Part shown: piece after piece, positions 10,432-21,945 of the stretch
How positions within the stretch are numbered: the stretch's first letter is position 1
Layout of the letters: each line of letters starts with the position of its first letter
NCBI GenBank assembly: GCA_016584305.1
Contig: JACEEZ010003824.1
Span: forward strand, 200,001 to 264,000
Length of the DNA stretch: 64,000 bases
DNA from: Chionoecetes opilio
Lineage: Eukaryota > Arthropoda > Malacostraca > Decapoda > Majidae
Direction: 5' to 3'
Translations under genes and position numbers: made by a program
Notes under the pieces: model-generated
Database searches by the model: none
Told to the model about the DNA's origin: nothing
What the model saw: only the letters and a program-made list of their open reading frames with translations

Positions 10432-13400
10432 CTGGAACAAAAATGTGAATGGTGGATATTGGCGTGACAACCAAGGTGAAGAGGCTGTGACAACCAGGGT
10501 GCAGAGGGTTTGACAACCATGGTGAAGAGGGCGTGACAACCAGGGTGTAGAGTGTGTGACAACCAGGGTGAAGAGTAACAACCAGGGTGAAGAGGGTGTG
10601 ACAACCATGGTGAAGAGGGCGTGACAACCATGGTGAAGAGTAACAACCAGGGTGAAGAGGGTGTGGACAACCATGGTGAGAAGAGGGCGTGACAACCATG
10701 GTGAAGAGTAACAACCAGGGTGAAGAGGGCGTGACAACCATGGTGAAGAGTAACAACCAGGGTGAAGAGGGTGTGACAACCATGGTGAAGAGGGCGTGAC
10801 AACCATGGTGAAGAGGGCGTGACAACCATGGTGAAGAGGGTGTGACAACCATGGTGAAGAGTAACAACCAGGGTGAAGAGGGCGTGACAACCATGGTGAA
10901 GAGTAACAACCAGGGTGAAGAGGGCGTGACAACCATGGTGAAGAGTAACAACCAGGGTGAAGAGGGTGTGACAACCATGGTGAAGAGGGCGTGACAACCA
11001 TGGTGAAGAGTAACAACCATGGTGAAGAGGGCGTGACAACCATGGTGAAGAGTAACAACCAGGGTGAAGAGGGCGTGACAACCATGGTGAAGAGGGCGTG
11101 ACAACCATGGTGAAGAGGGCGTGACAACCATGGTGAAGAGGGCGTGACAACCATGGTGAAGAGGACGTGACAACCATGGTGAAGAGGGCGTGACAATCAT
11201 GGTGAAGAGGGCGTGACAACCATGGTGAAGAGGGCGTGACAACCATGGTGAAGAGGGCGTGACAACCATGGTGAAGAGGCTGTGACAACCATGGTGAAGA
11301 GGGCGTGACAACCAGGGTGAAGAGGGCGTGACAACCATGGTGAAGAGGGCGTGACAACCATGGTGAAGAGGGCGTGACAACCATGGTGAAGAGGGCGTGA
11401 CAACCAGGGTGAAGAGGGCGTGACAACCATGGTGAAGAGGGCGTGACAACCATGGTGAAGAGGGCGTGACAACCATGGTGAAGAGGGCGTGACAACCAGG
11501 GTGAAGAGGGCGTGACAACCATGGTGAAGAGGGCGTGACAACCAGGGTGAAGAGGGCGTGACAACCATGGTGAAGAGGGCGTGACAACCATGGTGAAGAG
11601 GCTGTGACAACCATGGTGAAGAGTAACAACCAGGGTGAAGAGGGCGTGACAACCATGGTGAAGAGGGCGTGACAACCATGGTGAAGAGTAACAACCAGGG
11701 TGAAGAGGGCGTGACAACCAGGGTGAAGAGGGCGTGACAACCATGGTGAAGAGGGCGTGACAACCATGGTGAAGAGGGCGTGACAACCATGGTGAAGAGT
11801 AACAACCAGGGTGAAGAGGGCGTGACAACCAGGGTGAAGAGGGCGTGACAACCAGGGTGAAGAGAACATAAGAACATAAGGAAGCTACAAGAGGCCGCGA
11901 GGCCTACACGTGGTAGTTCCTGTGAAGAGGCTGTGACAACCATGGTGAAGAGGGCGTGACAACCATGGTGAAGAGGGCGTGACAACCATGGTGAAGAGGG
12001 CGTGAGTGAAAGACAAGATGGAGATCATGGACAGGGAAAAACTAGGCCTGCTAGGAGCAGCAATGAGGCATGGGGGAGGCGGCAAGGCAGGTACAGGCGG
12101 GACAAAGTGGTAAAGCAAGTACATCATTTTAAAACGCAGCTTGAATCTATGTTACTAAATACATAAGAACATAAGAATACAAGAAAATAAGGAAGCTACA
12201 AGAGGCCGCGAGACTTACATGAGGTAGTTTCTGTTACTTTACACTACCTACATCCATCTTTCATCCCCATCCATGAATTTATCCAGCCTCCCTTTAAAGC
12301 TCTCTAATGACTCTGCACTAACTACCTGTCTACTAACAGGTATTGTTATGATAACTGAAGGGATGACATCACCAAGGTGTGCAGGGGTGCGGCTAACCAT
12401 CTCAAAATTACAACAGTCGGTCGCCTAGCTTCATGAGTTCACTCTGGAGCAGTGACATCCGGCCAATGGTTTTACTTGACTTCCCATTGTGACTTTGTTG
12501 TGGCCTCCAGGCTGTACAAAGAAGGCTGACCAAAAACACTCTGGCCTTGCAAATCTGCCATATGGGGAATGCCTGAGACAGCTTGTCATGTAGTCAGTCC
12601 AAGGCCGCCGCTTGCGATATGATATCGTACCTTGCTATGAAATCCTTCATAGCCTTTCTCCTATAGCACCTACATCTTTTTTTACCTTGGCATTTTAAAG
12701 AGGGCATTGTCTACAAATCCTGATTCAACACTGAAGTCCGAAAATGATTCTTCAGTAATCGTGTAGTTCCTCATTGGAATGCTGCATCACTACAGAAGGT
12801 CCACACACTACAGCAGTAACGGCTTATCTCCTCCTTGGTGCAGGGGCTACCATAGATTACACTATAGTCGCCAGCCGCCATATATTACGAATTATAGCAT
12901 CACTACTGATTTGTGTGTGCCACTGAAGATGATACACAGTAGTTTATATCATAACTGTATCATCTAACCTGTATCAGCGTTGTTTTATGCTTTGTATCTG
13001 CAAGTATATACGGTTTCAAAATTCGCTACTCGTTTTTTTTTCACGCGACGACGACGGCAGAAGGACACTCAGAACATAAACAGTAATTGGCGACCTTATT
13101 GTTGGTCGCCACTCTGGTGATATTTTTGTAATTTGTTCATTTACAGCCATAATATGACACAGATGCAGACACAAAATGACACAGACTCTCCAGATAGCCC
13201 CTTCTAACTTTCCTGAAATCATGGATGTAGAAATGTAAGTCGCGTTAAAAGTAAGAAAGTTAACATAACCAAATATGAAGTTACAAGATACATAACTGGT
13301 TGATTGGCTAAAATGCTCACCAAATCAGATGTAACGGCTGATGACTTGCAGTTGGTCCCGAGAGGATCAGTTTGTACCGCGACAGCCACTGGGTCCCCTG

Positions 13401-16400
13401 GCTCTTGGCCGTGGCTGTGGTCCAAGCATGGGTCCCCTGGCTCTTGGCCGTGGCTGTGGTCCAAGCATGGGTCCCCTGGCTCTTGGCCGTGGCTGTGGTC
13501 CAAGCATGGGTCCCCTGGCTCTTGGCCGTGGCTGTGGTCCAAGCATGGGTCACCTGGCTCTTGGCTGTGGCTGTGGTCCAAGCATGGGTCCCCTGGCTCT
13601 TGGCCCAGGCTGTGGTCCAAGCACGGGGCTGCTGGGCTGCTGACTGCACACACTGTAATAGATCAAAGAAAAAGTTCAAACAGTGAAAACCAATCAACCT
13701 GCGAATGTATTGGCGGTGCCGGCAGTAAAAGGATACAAGTCAAGTCTGCCCTTGGTGACTCTGGCCCACAGATCTTGAACTGGTTACAATAGTGAACTCG
13801 GCCCAGAGTGGTAAGGACAGGTCGGGTCGCAATCCTGTGTCCGAGCTTTATAATGATATTATCATCCAGGATTTTTCAGACTTAGTCCTGTTATAATGGA
13901 GGACCTAATGTTAATAACCAAGGGCAAATATACACTTCCATTACACATAGACTTATATGTAAAAGAAACTGTAAATTAGTACTTTCAACCAGTAATTGAG
14001 TACGAGGTCAAAAGTACTCTTTTCCCATGTATTTTGATGTGTTAAGATTGATGGTCACATTGAAAATCGTGGTAAATACCACACTTTGCAGTTATCCCTC
14101 CATGACAAACCTGGGGACCCGTCGGGAACTTTAGGGCGGGGAAAATGGCAACTAGTTTTGTACAGATAGTATATTATGTGGATGACGTAAAATATATCCA
14201 GAAAACACTCTATGGGATGACAAGGCCGAAAATACATAAAAATAGATAACCAATACAGTCTCGGGGAATAACTTTCCTATTCCTGGAAAAAATCTATAGT
14301 TCAATCTTTAACTACAATGTTAAACCTACAGTTTAATACAATACAAGGACATTGGTTATGTAGCCTCATAGAACTGGGGGGCGCAGCCCCAGAACACCCC
14401 CCCCCCCCGCTAGATCACTAACCTAGCCTGGATGTTGGTTGAGTAGCCTAACCTAAAGGGGGAATAACTGCAAAATGAGGCATTTCCGACAATTTTAAAT
14501 GTGGTCATTGTTCATAACACATGAAAATACATGGGAAAAGAGTACTATTACCTAGAACTCATTTACTGGTTGGAAGTACCAAAATACCAAAGAAACAGTA
14601 TTACATTAGAATATAATATGAAGTAAATAATAGTAAAATGTATTACATTCATGGACAGCTAAATTATAATGTAATGTCTAGTATAGAAAAGTGTGGCATT
14701 ATATACTTCACCTAACTTTGGATTTCCAAGATGGAAAATTGAAGTCTCGCCTATTAATAATTTGCTAACAGCCAGATATTATAAACAAGTCCTATCATTG
14801 TTGAGCTCGGCTCACATCCCGTGTGGGGAAAGATTTTTACTGTCATTGGAGCGAGATTACTGGGCCAATGTCACCAAGGGGGCTTATAGGCTTATAAGAC
14901 GCTGCATCTTGGAAGACGCACCCTGATTTTGGAAAGAAATTTCGAAGAAAAAGAAAAAAATATTTTCTACCGTTAGGTGGTAGTAAAATCTACCAATTTT
15001 CTCTGTAGGCGGTAATCCGAAGTGTCTTTCTGCTGCTCCGTTCCTATGTTCTTTGGCGTATCACACAACTTTTAGCTTGTATGCGATAGTATAAGTAAAT
15101 AGTTTTGATGAATTCGCCATGGGTGATAATTTCCAGGATTGAAAAGAGCTTGTGATATGTGTGACAGCCTGGTGGTAAATGATACATCAACACTAGCAGA
15201 CGATAGTTGGAGCTGTTGGCGCCAATCTGCCGAGACGGAATGGCTCCCGCCAGTACCATAGTAAACATCAGAGCGTGTGGACAGATTAGTTGATTTGAAT
15301 GTCTTGTGGTATTTGAAATACTTGTAACAGGTAAGTACTGGTTACATCATATAAGAGGTTGAATTGAATAGCTACCTAAGCTAACCTCCTACAACATTTG
15401 TCTTGGAAGACGCATGAGTATTTTTCAGGGTATTTTTTAGGGGAAAAAGTGCGTCTTATAAGCCGTAAAATACGGTATATATTGGTTACGGTAATATCAA
15501 GATCAAGATCAAGAACTGGAGCTCTCGCCGATGTCGGCAAGGCATCACTAACCTACGGCCAAAATCTCTCTAATAATACCAAAAGCAAGAGTGCCTAATA
15601 GGTTACAAATATTAAGGTATAAGTGCAGTTACAACCAATACATGATCAGTGGTTTTACGTAATCTGAACGTTTCTGCTGGAACTCAATTTCGTGTCGAGT
15701 GATGCTGGAGAGTGATGCTCGGGGCAAGTCTGGCGCGGGGCATTTCCACAACTTGATGCGCATCAGTAGCCGTCGAGCTGTCGTGTCTGCCGTTTCTTAT
15801 TTACTATCAAAGGCTTATTACTATTATTTACAAAGATTTCTCTTACTATTGAAGGATTATAATTATTATTACAAGGATCTTTCCTAGTGTGAGACGCTTA
15901 TATTATCATTATCTGGCTCTCTCGTCAGTCACTGATGCGCATCACGCCAAGGTGTAGTGTGGACACACGTAATGCGCTTCACTTCCCGCAGCACATGATG
16001 TGCATTAAGCTGCGCATCATGAGTCCTAGTGTGCACGTAGCTTCACAAGGAGTATTTCTAACCCCTACAACAGCCGTCGGAAATGAAAAATGGTAAAATT
16101 CTAGAGTCCTTTCCAGCCCTTATTAGTGGTTCTGTTTTCTCCAGACCTTCACAGATCCCTTCAGATACCTCTAAAACGTAATTATAAAGTGGGGGAGAGA
16201 TTAAAAAATTTAAATAAATTACTAACCTAACCTAACTTGGTAACATTCTAGTCCTTTCCCGCCCTTAGGTCTCGCTAGGAGGTTATTGGTAAGGTTATAT
16301 TAGGTTATAGTAGGGCTAGATTAGTGATATTATTTTGGGGGGTCCAGGGCGGGGGTAATATAGGGGGTAGGGGGGGTTGAAGGGGGCATATCCCCCCCAC

Positions 16401-17487
16401 TTTATAATTACGTTTTAGAGGTATCTGAAGGGATCTGTGAAGGTCTGCAGAAAATAAAAACACTAATAAGGGCTGGAAAGGACTCGAATTTTTCCTGAAT
16501 AATAAGACGAGGGGAGTTTGGGGAGGCGAAGTAACCCCCAGTGAGGTTAGGTTACGTCATCAATGCCCAGGTTAGGTTAGTTAACTAGCGGGGGTGCTTG
16601 TCATGCCAGGAGAGTATTGGTCAATGGCATGGCACTAAATCGGTTTATGGAACTGACGCCGATAGGAATTCTCATCGAAACGCCAACCGAAAGCTCTCGC
16701 CGACAGTCGCCGACGTGGACATTTTCGGTGATAGTTCAACCGGTAAAGACCCCCCAGCTCGATTATTAACCTAAACTGGACATTGGTCACCTGGCCAACA
16801 TAACCTAACTCAAGATCAAGAACTAGAACTGTCACCAGAAACAGGAACACTCGCCGACGTGAAAAATTGGAACACCCGCCAACGTCGGCGAGAATTCCTA
16901 TCGGCGACACTTCCAGGTACCACTAAATCCATTTAAGTCCAAACCCTACAGTAAATACTATACTTGTACAACCCACCTGTGTTTGGCGATGCTGATGTGT
17001 GTTCATCGGAGCAGACTTCCCCTTCACTCCCGTCCTGAACCCCTGCACTCCCTGACACACTGTCCTCAGCCTTACACAGCAACACAGGCTGGCTATCGTC
17101 CCGCTCAGTCTGGCCGTCACTAGGGGTCGTGTCGGCATCCACACTGCACGGCTCAACATTCTGCTCTGGGGTGTTCTTTACAATGGTGGAGTGTGAGCCA
17201 TTCTTCCCCCAGCCATTATAACCAAACAGCACGGGGTCTGGGTGCCTGGGAGACGGTCTGTTGTGGTCCCAGGCCAGGAAGTGTCTGGAGCACACGACAT
17301 GCTCCCTGCCTGCCCGCCACTGGTCGCCTCTTCTGCACCGCCTCTCCCACAACCTGCGCCGTTTTCCATCTTTCTTAGTGGGTGGGAATCTGGCCCAGCC
17401 CTGCACCTCCTTCATGAATGGGTGTTGGTCTGGGGTCAAGGTGGAATTTGACGTGCAATCCGCCACGGCACAGACGTAGCCCGCCAT
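9451..17487 (-). CDS. THAP-DDE_4 transposase-derived gene, copy 1 (3 exons, 607 aa, catalytic residues lost)
   Basis: Exons 17487-16977, 13652-13321 and 10431-9451 join in phase (1, then 0) to 1824 nt. Residues 1-90 are a THAP zinc finger (C6, C11, C66-x2-H69, then PVLFGY), a DNA-binding domain common in transposase-derived proteins. Residues 172-281 include about six 13-aa CLDHSHGQEPGDP repeats. Residues 282-607 are a Harbinger/IS5-like DDE_4 domain: a helix-turn-helix part (AFLLTLVYLRQGFDLVMLAD), then ALIGVTPKGLITFISKVYGG with SDRHIF, and the LSNL-like end. Aligned from memory with active relatives (IIDCTE, LADRGF, HVERAIGR), the first Asp is Asn (VILNCIEFF), the second is Gly (VVGQGF), and the Glu in INEL seems kept. 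Nuclease activity is therefore unlikely. Copy 2 at 36434-43500 shares these changes. It may be a domesticated or degenerate transposase; ISL2EU-type ancestry is possible. Intron sizes are 3.3 and 2.9 kb. Confidence 0.8.
10465..12003. repeat. 23-bp minisatellite adjoining the DDE exon acceptor (copy 1)
   Basis: The unit is GGTTGTCACGCCCTCTTCACCAT-like on the minus strand (23 bp), with shorter TAACAACC variants, about 60 copies. It starts only 30 bp upstream of the acceptor of exon 3. A LINE tail fragment (11868-11924) interrupts it. Because the unit is not a multiple of 3 and lacks stops on this strand, it creates long spurious open frames. Confidence 0.95.
11868..11924 (-). mobile_element. 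LINE 3'-tail fragment inside the minisatellite
   Basis: AACATAAGAACATAAGGAAG then CTACAAGAGGCCGCGAGG is the tail block of the LINE family seen at 12160, 27562, 28470, 50698, 55182 and 56410. It splits the 23-bp array. Confidence 0.7.
12160..12343 (-). mobile_element. LINE 3' tail (family with TTATGTTC end)
   Basis: The minus strand encodes the LINE C-terminal signature ending FMDGDE, followed by the 3' UTR block CCTCTTGTAGCTTCCTTATT. Related copies are listed elsewhere. Confidence 0.7.
12344..13069. other. intron 2 of THAP-DDE copy 1, no recognisable gene
   Basis: The unique-looking sequence has no open frame with recognisable content. GTCGCCAGCCGCCA near 12865 resembles the GTCGCCAGG flank at 34970. 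Confidence 0.45.
13070..13240 (-). repeat. dispersed repeat Y copy
   Basis: Reverse complement of the block at 34940-35230: shared CAGACTCTCCAGATAG, TTTCCTGAAATCATGGATGT and a GGTCGCCACTCTGG segment. Confidence 0.6.
13321..13652 (-). CDS. THAP-DDE copy 1, exon 2 (in-frame minisatellite exon)
   Basis: The acceptor GATCTATTACAG and donor GATTTG|GTGAGC give 332 nt, matching phase 1 from the THAP exon and phase 0 into the DDE exon. The frame encodes VCAVSSPAAP, about six 13-aa units (CLDHSHGQEPGDP) and QTDPLGTNCKSSAVTSDL. It acts presumably as a flexible linker. Confidence 0.75.
13386..13630. repeat. 39-bp minisatellite within exon 2
   Basis: Six tandem copies of a 39-bp unit (13 codons, so frame-preserving). 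The same array sits at 39590-39805 in copy 2. Confidence 0.95.
16098..16493. mobile_element. foldback element
   Basis: The arm AGTCCTTTCCAGCCCTTATT and ACAGATCCCTTCAGATACCT is mirrored about 300 bp later. The central region holds AACCTAACCT and G-rich sequence. Confidence 0.8.
16654..16908. mobile_element. 255-bp TIR MITE
   Basis: GACGCCGATAGGAATTCTC at the left is mirrored by GAGAATTCCTATCGGCGAC at the right. The interior has further GTCGGCGAG/CTCGCCGAC repeats. It sits 70 bp from the THAP exon donor. Confidence 0.75.
16977..17487 (-). CDS. THAP-DDE copy 1, exon 1 (THAP domain)
   Basis: The ATG at 17487 begins MAGYVCAVADC. The donor ACACAG|GTGGGT leaves phase 1. 511 nt, the same length as copy 2 (36434-36944) with only a handful of residue changes. 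The C-terminal half is acidic and low-complexity. Confidence 0.85.
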
Positions 17488-18404
17488 GCTCCCAGTTCAG
17501 TTGTGGGTCGGGAGTTAGGCCTATTTCATCGGCACTCCCTGACGTGTTTCTTCTTGCTGTCTGGGTCTTTATTTAGTTGTCTTCTCTTATTCTATATTAT
17601 ATGTTCTCTGGTCGTCCAAAAACTGTTGACTGTTCTTTTTGCTTCTTCCACATTCCCATCTCCAAACCAATACTCCCCCACTATAGCCTCTTCCTCCTCT
17701 ACCTAGGTAAGGTTGTTGGAGACTCGCACTTTTCTTTCTTTCTTTATTGTTGTTGTTGTTGTTGTTGAAGGGCAGTTATTGTATGTAATGTTGTTGTTGT
17801 AGGCTGGGCACCATAATAGGAAATGTTGTTCTTGTTTTAGGGCTGCGAGGATCCCTTGGGGAACACGTGTGAGCCCAACCTGTCCCTATATAGGAAATGT
17901 TTGAACCCGCGCCCTCGGTTCAAGTCTGTTTTTGTTGTTGTTTTCATTCTGGGTTGCCACTCAATATTTTCAGAAATCCCAAGACTCACCCAAAAATCCC
18001 AAGATAGACAAAAATATACCAAGGTCTTTAAAAAACATTGAAACTGAATCCTAAATAAGGTAAACATGCTTACCTTGAGATAAACTACTGGAGAGATACT
18101 TAATAATCCCCAAAATAGACGAAAAATATCCCAAGGTCATGGCCCAAATCCCAAGATCTTGGACAAAATCCAAGGAGTGGCCTCCCTGGACGGGAAAATA
18201 CAAGCCTATAGAGTAGTTATTGGCAGAAAACCATGGATAAAAAACCCCATATAGATACAAGAAAATTAAGAATAATTAGCCATGGTAAGAAATGGTACAA
18301 AATAACACCTATAAGACGGTGACAAGTGTGTCTAGGCCTGTGTTGTGTGCCATGTGTGCAGCGAGGTTAACTGTACGATAATTATCGTAATTGTACGATA
18401 ATTT
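17488..18404 (-). other. 5' flank of THAP-DDE copy 1, duplicated at 35922-36433 with an extra insertion
   Basis: 17905-18404 matches 35922-36420 inverted (AATTATCGTACAATTACG at the outer boundary). About 415 bp (17490-17905) is inserted next to the ATG. Part of it (17505-17700) is a dispersed repeat also at 24555-24775 and weakly at 33825-33880. The two promoters therefore differ. Confidence 0.65.
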
Positions 18405-18474
18405 GACTATCCGTACGATGTACGATGCAAAGTTGCAGAAAACTAACGCAGGGGTGCCGTTGACAAGTCTTAAG

Positions 18475-18748
18475 ACGTGCAGTGCAGTGGCCACGTCCAC
18501 CACCACGCCCTGAACGTCACCACCTTTGACCTGCTGGCGTCCACCCCAACACGCTGTCCGCCGCCTCACCCGTGCCTTCCTCCAGGAGACAGGTCAGCTG
18601 CCACGCCTGTGATAGCCTGGCAGGACATCACCACCGGGGCTCCTACGGTTCCTCCTGGCAGCCCTAAACAACACCACCAACCCACACACACCACCACCCA
18701 GCGCTCGGCTCTCACTCGCAACGCTAAAAACTCACTCACGCACTCGCT
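18475..18748 (+). mobile_element. LINE 3' fragment (same as 5770-6060)
   Basis: Near-identical to the fragment in 5700-6100 over ACGTCACCACCTTTGACCTG to CTCACTCGCAACGCTAAA. Confidence 0.7.
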
Positions 18749-18750
18749 AC

Positions 18751-19004
18751 TTGTTTGTTTGTTTATTTAGAGGATAATGCCTCAGAGCCATAGTGATCTA
18801 CCGCTGCAGGTTAGTGTTGGCCGAAGCCACCACCCCGGGAGGGGGGTCATAAACCCCCGGCTAACACCCGGTACCCATTCACTGCTGGGTGGACAGGGGC
18901 TCGGGTTTTAAGAAAGACCTCCCATCTATCTTCGCTCCGCCCGGGGATCGAACCCGGGACTTCTCGGTTGTGAGCCGAGCGTGCTAACCACTACACTACG
19001 GAGT
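18751..19004 (-). mobile_element. SINE-A, tRNA-Val(CAC)-derived
   Basis: The minus strand begins with a tRNA-like head: CTCCGTAGTGTAGTGGTTAG (A box), anticodon stem CTCGG/CCGAG with loop CTCACAA (anticodon CAC, valine), then GGGTTCGATCC (B box). The body is followed by AAAC-type repeats. The second copy is at 35369-35622. It is a SINE, not a functional tRNA, because homology continues 180 bp past the tRNA part. Confidence 0.85.
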
Positions 19005-19025
19005 ACCCTGGACAAAACGGATCCG

Positions 19026-19541
19026 AATGGACGAGGACTTCGCGGTCGTTTTCAGAGACAGACACTTTTTTCCTGGCCTACAATAGGTGCTTTATCTAAT
19101 GGAGATAGTTTTATTTTGCACAAACCCATAAGTTAAAAAAAAAAAAAAAATTCAAAATAGAATTTTATGGTACCGTTTCCATTAAAAACACTATCTCCAT
19201 CAGAAAATACACTAAAACTTTGCCTTGAAAAATTAGTCAGGGTCTTATAGGTTTTAATGAAACCTAACCTAAGCTTATAGGTTTTAATGAAACCTTTAAG
19301 GTTAGGCTAGGTATACTTTGTGGTTAAGGTTAGGTTTGGTTTCAATAAAACCTATAAGGTTAGGTTAGGTTTCATCAAAACCTATAAGACCCTGACAAAT
19401 TTTTCTCGGCCAAGTTTTAGTGTATTTTCTGATGGAGATAGTGTTTTTAATGGAAACGGTACCATAAAATTCGGTGATGATTTTTATATTTTTTTTTATA
19501 GGTTTGCGCAAAATAAAACTATCTCCATTAGAAAAAGAACC
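19026..19541. mobile_element. nested foldback element with TTAGG-like core
   Basis: The outer arm (GGACGAGGACTTCG, CCTACAATAGGTGCTTTATC) encloses an inner arm pair (ATGGTACCGTTTCCATTAAA and its complement), which in turn encloses AACCTAACCT/AGGTTAGG words. The right outer arm is truncated. Confidence 0.75.
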
Positions 19542-19845
19542 GGGAAATTTTTATTTGATCTTTCACTCATTATGTTTGGATCTTCATATATCATATTACC
19601 TTCTTTCAGTCTCTACTTTGTCCTTATGCTTGATTCTTCCATTGATAAATCTATAGAGCAGTTCGGGTTCTTCCTTACACTTTTCAACTCTATCCTTCTC
19701 CTAACTCTTCTCTTCCTCCCTCCTCATGCACACATATTCATTTCTTGCCAACTTAGTCTTCTTTATTTCTTGGTGTCCGATTTCTCTTCATTCTTTTCCA
19801 TGCCTCATCCCTTATCCTCTTTGCCCTCTCATATCTTCCATTAAA

Positions 19846-21650
19846 CTATTCTTTCTTTCCCTTTTCTCTTGGTGTATATAATGTAACATGCTTTTCAACT
19901 CCTTTCTCATATATGCCCAGAAAATTATCATATTTCTCTTGCACATCATTCACTCTTTTCATTTCTCCCCAGTCAATTTCTTCAAAGAATGTTCTCAGTT
20001 CTTCCATGTTATGTTTTTCCAAAGTTGCTTCTGCTCCTCTTGTACGATTCATCTTCCTCCTGTACACCTTTTCCGTCTCCATTACTAAAATGTCATGGTC
20101 ACGCTTTCCCATGGGGCACACATAAATTATCGCCTTGGCTAGGTCCATACCTATTCACACGTTATAGCGCGTTTTCGTGATGTTCACCGCCCTGGTTCAG
20201 TCCAGTCTATACCGCTCCAGGCAGGACTGATGCTCGCTAAAATACATCGAGACTGGCCCCGTCCCATTCGTCGTTCCTATTGGCTGGGGGATCGAGTGGG
20301 CGGTCCTCCGGGCAGAAATGCACATTTTTAAAAAGCGCGCGTTTTATTTACTTGACTTCTCAATGGGAAGTCAAGTTGTAGGGATGACTATGAAAATTAC
20401 TTTAGTCTTATGGTCGGCCATCATGGTGTTTCATGTCTTATCAGCAGCACGAGAAGCTCCTGGTCGTCTTCCCCGCTGATTGTAGTGCGCATGTGTCAGT
20501 TCTCCCCACACTGGTCCAAGGTGGTCCTGCTCTCTGGGCTGCACCGGACTGGACTGGGCTGAACCGTTCCAGACTGCTTCGCGAAAACAGTGGCCACCCG
20601 GGACTAGCCCAGTCCAGACCGGGCCAGAGCGGCCGCGAAAACGCGCTTTTAGTAAAGTCTTGCTGGTTCGTCATCTCCCCTATATCTTGTGGAGTCATTG
20701 TGTTTTCCATTGTCAGCCTCGACAATCTATCCCCCAAAACATTCTCATTTCCTTCTTCAAATGTCTCCCATTTTACTTCCTTGCCGTTAAAATCTCCAGC
20801 CAACAGCACCTTTTTACTACTCTTGATTATTATACTTAAATACTTCAAGGGATCCTCTAGTACTTTCTCATGTTCTTCCTTACTCCAAGTCTTTGTTTTG
20901 GGTGGTACATAGGTTGCCACTAGTCAAGAGTTTCTCAATTTTTGCCTTCTATTATAACACTCACTATTTCAGCTCTTCCTTCTCCATACTCCACTTTTTT
21001 TTATACTTTCACCCTTATATTTTGTCAGTATCATAACTCTACCACCTGTTCCACCACTTCTGTCCCTTCGCCACATGTTGTAGATATTACTCATCACCAC
21101 TTGGTCTTCTTCTAATAATTTAGTTTCTGTTAGACACACCACGTCTGGATCTTTGTAATAAATAATTTCTTGGTTCCTGCCTTCTTGATGTTATCCCATC
21201 TGTGTTCGAGTACATCACTGCCATTCCGTTTTCTTCAACACATTTCCTCACCATTTTCCTTTAGTCTTTTTTCTTTATATATGTTTCTCACCCATTCATC
21301 TAATAATACTGAAAAAACATGTTGCTTTCTCTTCCTCAGTTATTTAAAAAAAATTCTGCCTTACTTCCTCTTTAATTTCCTTGAACTTTTTCCTTTCCTC
21401 TTCCTTCACAGCTTGTTTTCCATCCACCTCCCTGTCATCATCCGTTCACCTCAGCCTAAAAGCTCTCGCCAGGATCTCCTCGGTTGCAGTCTGCCATTTC
21501 AATCTTAGACCATCTATCTCTTCCTTCTGCATAAGGTCCCAATCTTACTACTTCTTCCACTTCATCTTCAAGTCTTGTCTCTTCCTCCTCCTCCTCATCA
21601 TTCAATTTCATCAACACGTCCTTTATTCACCCTATTAGTCCAGTTATTCA
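19846..21650 (-). pseudogene. decayed LINE endonuclease (EEP) region
   Basis: In several minus-strand frames I see DVVCLTETKL and WRRDRSGGTGGRVMILTK (near 21.0-21.15 kb), then ATYVPPKTKTWSKEEHEKVL with KVLLAGDFN (20.44-20.92), the apurinic endonuclease motif, then MGKRDHDILVMETEKV (19.85-20.15). Order and content match the EN part of the LINE family at 446-1507. Stops, frameshifts and a 480-bp insertion (20166-20647) show it is dead. Confidence 0.75.
20166..20647. mobile_element. 482-bp MITE-like insertion with AGCGCGTTTTCG ends
   Basis: The left AGCGCGTTTTCG and right CGAAAACGCGCT are perfect 12-bp inverted ends, followed inward by CAGTCCAGTCT- and CAGTCCAGACC-type subterminal repeats in both orientations. 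It separates the GDFN part from the MGKRDHD part of the LINE. Confidence 0.75.
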
Positions 21651-21945
21651 CCTCCCCTTTCAGGAGGAGGAGGAGGGAGAGGAGGCCTTGCCAAGTGTGG
21701 TGTAAGTGAGGCAGGAAGCAGGGTGTGGGCCCCGCAGGCAGGAGCAGTGTGTCAGGGCAGCGCGTGGCTCTCTGTGTGCTGACTGTCACTACTGTTGCAG
21801 GTGCTGAGGTCACAGTCCAAGCCGGCTGCTCCGCCCGGCACTGACCCGGTTCGCTCCGGCATCCCCGAGGGATTCCGCAGGACCGGCCGTCGCATGTCCT
21901 GGTGAGAGTAGTGCTGCATTGGAGGCTGTGGGGCCGGGCAGAAGC

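Larger units (their letters stand above)
13653..16976. other. intron 1 of THAP-DDE copy 1
   Basis: 13653-14230 matches the copy 2 intron. 13960-14110 and 14450-14590 form an inverted repeat (GTACTCTTTTCCCATGTATT against its complement). 14865-14925 and 15400-15475 carry the ATAAGACGC transposon-end motif. 16098-16493 and 16654-16908 are foldback elements. The rest (about 14930-16090) shows nothing recognisable. Confidence 0.6.

Noticed and set aside
9451..11985. Very long open frames of MVVTPSSPWLSRPL-type repeats
   Set aside because: They arise because the 23-bp repeat has no stop on this strand in any frame; all three frames are open. Only the DDE exon (9451-10431) has independent protein signal.
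18935..19004. Functional tRNA-Val gene
   Set aside because: Homology to 35369-35622 continues about 180 bp past the tRNA-like head, and the acceptor end lacks normal pairing; it is a SINE head.
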